A stretch of 64,000 bases of DNA from Hyphomicrobiaceae bacterium (lineage in GTDB: Bacteria > Pseudomonadota > Alphaproteobacteria > Rhizobiales > Hyphomicrobiaceae): assembly GCA_025359185.1 (NCBI GenBank), contig JANYHF010000008.1, forward strand, positions 49,764 through 113,763, written 5' to 3'. Under the pieces are notes generated by a model. The model saw nothing but the letters and a program-made list of their open reading frames with translations, was not told the DNA's origin and did not search any database. Positions within the stretch are counted from its first letter, which is position 1; each line of letters begins with the position of its first letter. This document shows, piece after piece, positions 63,558-64,000 of the stretch. The position numbers and the translations under genes were made by a program.

Positions 63558-63767
63558 AGACAATTTCCTCTAAACGACCCTCATCGACATCATCGTCGAG
63601 TTCGCGTTCAGCGCGGGCCAGAAAGTGGACAGCAGCCTTCTTCAAATCTGCAAGCTGTGCAGGGCTCACATTGCTCTGATCAGACTTTGCGAAACCAAAT
63701 AGAAACACAGCCAATCGCTCCTGGCGGTAAGTGATGATCGTCCGATAGCCGCCGCTCTTGCCTTTGC
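63541..63767 (-). pseudogene. RelE/HigB-family toxin truncated at its N-terminus by an IS630-type element
   Basis: The frame ending at 63541 encodes GKGKSGGYRTIITYRQERLA then VFLFGFAKSDQSNVSPAQLA, typical of the C-terminal two-thirds of RelE/HigB toxins with the conserved GKSGGYRT motif. The N-terminal 35-40 residues are missing. Upstream sequence switches at about 63768 to a transposase C-terminus. The fragment alone should be inactive. It could be read as a fused frame through the element, but no start was seen. Confidence 0.8.
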
Positions 63768-64000
63768 CTAAACAGAGATTCGCCGGTTGACCACCGAACC
63801 AAAGGCTCTCTCGGCGTTCAAGGCTTCCACTGCCGCGTGGATTTCGTGGTCGAGAGCCGCGACATCGGTGAAAGTCTGATGGGCCAGATGATGCGCTTTG
63901 AGATCGTGCCAGACAACCTCGATGTCATTGAGTTCGGGGGCGTACTTGGGCAGCCACTCGACAGTGAGCCAATGTCTGCGCGCTTCGAGTGCCGCCCGAG
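63768..64000 (-). mobile_element. IS630 family transposase, C-terminal part, running off the window
   Basis: A minus-strand frame ending in TAG at 63768-63770 encodes RAALEARRHWLTVEWLPKYA, then PELNDIEVVWHDLKAHHLAH. The LNxIE motif carries the third catalytic acid of the DDE domain and the whole is typical of IS630 transposases. The coding end lies directly at the junction with the toxin gene, so the insertion probably interrupted the toxin at or near a TA dinucleotide. The left part of the element and the inverted repeats lie outside the window. Confidence 0.85.

Overview
The window is high-GC bacterial chromosome, densely packed with genes on both strands. No rRNA, tRNA, CRISPR array or phage module was seen. 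It looks like an alphaproteobacterium, probably in the Hyphomicrobiales/Rhizobiales. The reasons are a 5-aminolevulinate synthase (C4 haem pathway), the order infA-maf-yacG, a tandem UspA, a rhizobial-type PhnW/PhnY/PhnA phosphonate route, an MctP-type symporter with its DUF3311 partner, and many alphaproteobacterial exported orphans. The genus cannot be fixed from the sequence alone.

Layout. 0-7.3 kb: a truncated divergent gene, panC, a tiny membrane ORF, parE, an exported alpha/alpha-barrel-like protein, a TolC-family channel and a tandem universal stress protein. 7.3-16 kb, mostly minus strand: hemA, a homocysteine S-methyltransferase-like protein, an exported His/Tyr-rich protein, a Tat-type intradiol dioxygenase, tusA (plus strand), and a polar amino acid ABC operon that carries two paralogous small exported proteins between permease and ATPase. 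15.4-20.7 kb: two exported orphans, an aquaporin, a DEAD-box helicase, a TfoX-N protein, and infA-maf-yacG. 20.7-25 kb: a membrane-anchored GltS-like oxidoreductase divergent from phnW-phnA. 25-29.8 kb: a four-gene minus-strand string (DjlA-like protein, EamA transporter, amidase, CDF transporter) and an HpaI-type aldolase.

30-43 kb is the catabolic core: a GMC oxidoreductase, acoC, a caspase-like protein with two SH3-like repeats, adenine deaminase, phnY with a coupled cupin, a TIM-barrel isomerase, then acoX-acoA-acoB. Together with phnW and phnA, phnY gives a complete route from 2-aminoethylphosphonate through phosphonoacetaldehyde and phosphonoacetate to acetate and phosphate. AcoXAB and AcoC give an acetoin-type 2-oxoacid dehydrogenase without a visible E3. 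43-49 kb holds the beta-oxidation operon fadE-fadJ-fadI. Acetate or acetyl-CoA is thus a shared product of three neighbouring routes.

49-64 kb: an SDR reductase, DUF3311 plus SSS symporter, a 2OG-Fe(II) oxygenase, a two-TM channel-like protein overlapping an EamA exporter, a DUF937 protein, patatin-queA-tgt, a vWA protein, a Met-rich exported peptide, recQ, and a toxin-antitoxin pair whose toxin is cut by an IS630-type transposase at the right edge.

The least ordinary signals are: a Tgt that has lost the three zinc cysteines; a K+-channel-like fold without the TxGYG filter; the twin small exported proteins inside an ABC operon; a methyltransferase with a Cys-to-His change at a zinc ligand; and several families of long intergenic palindromes, two of which begin within or at the stop codon of the first gene of a pathway pair (phnW/phnA and acoA/acoB). 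No single multi-gene system could be shown to be wholly new.
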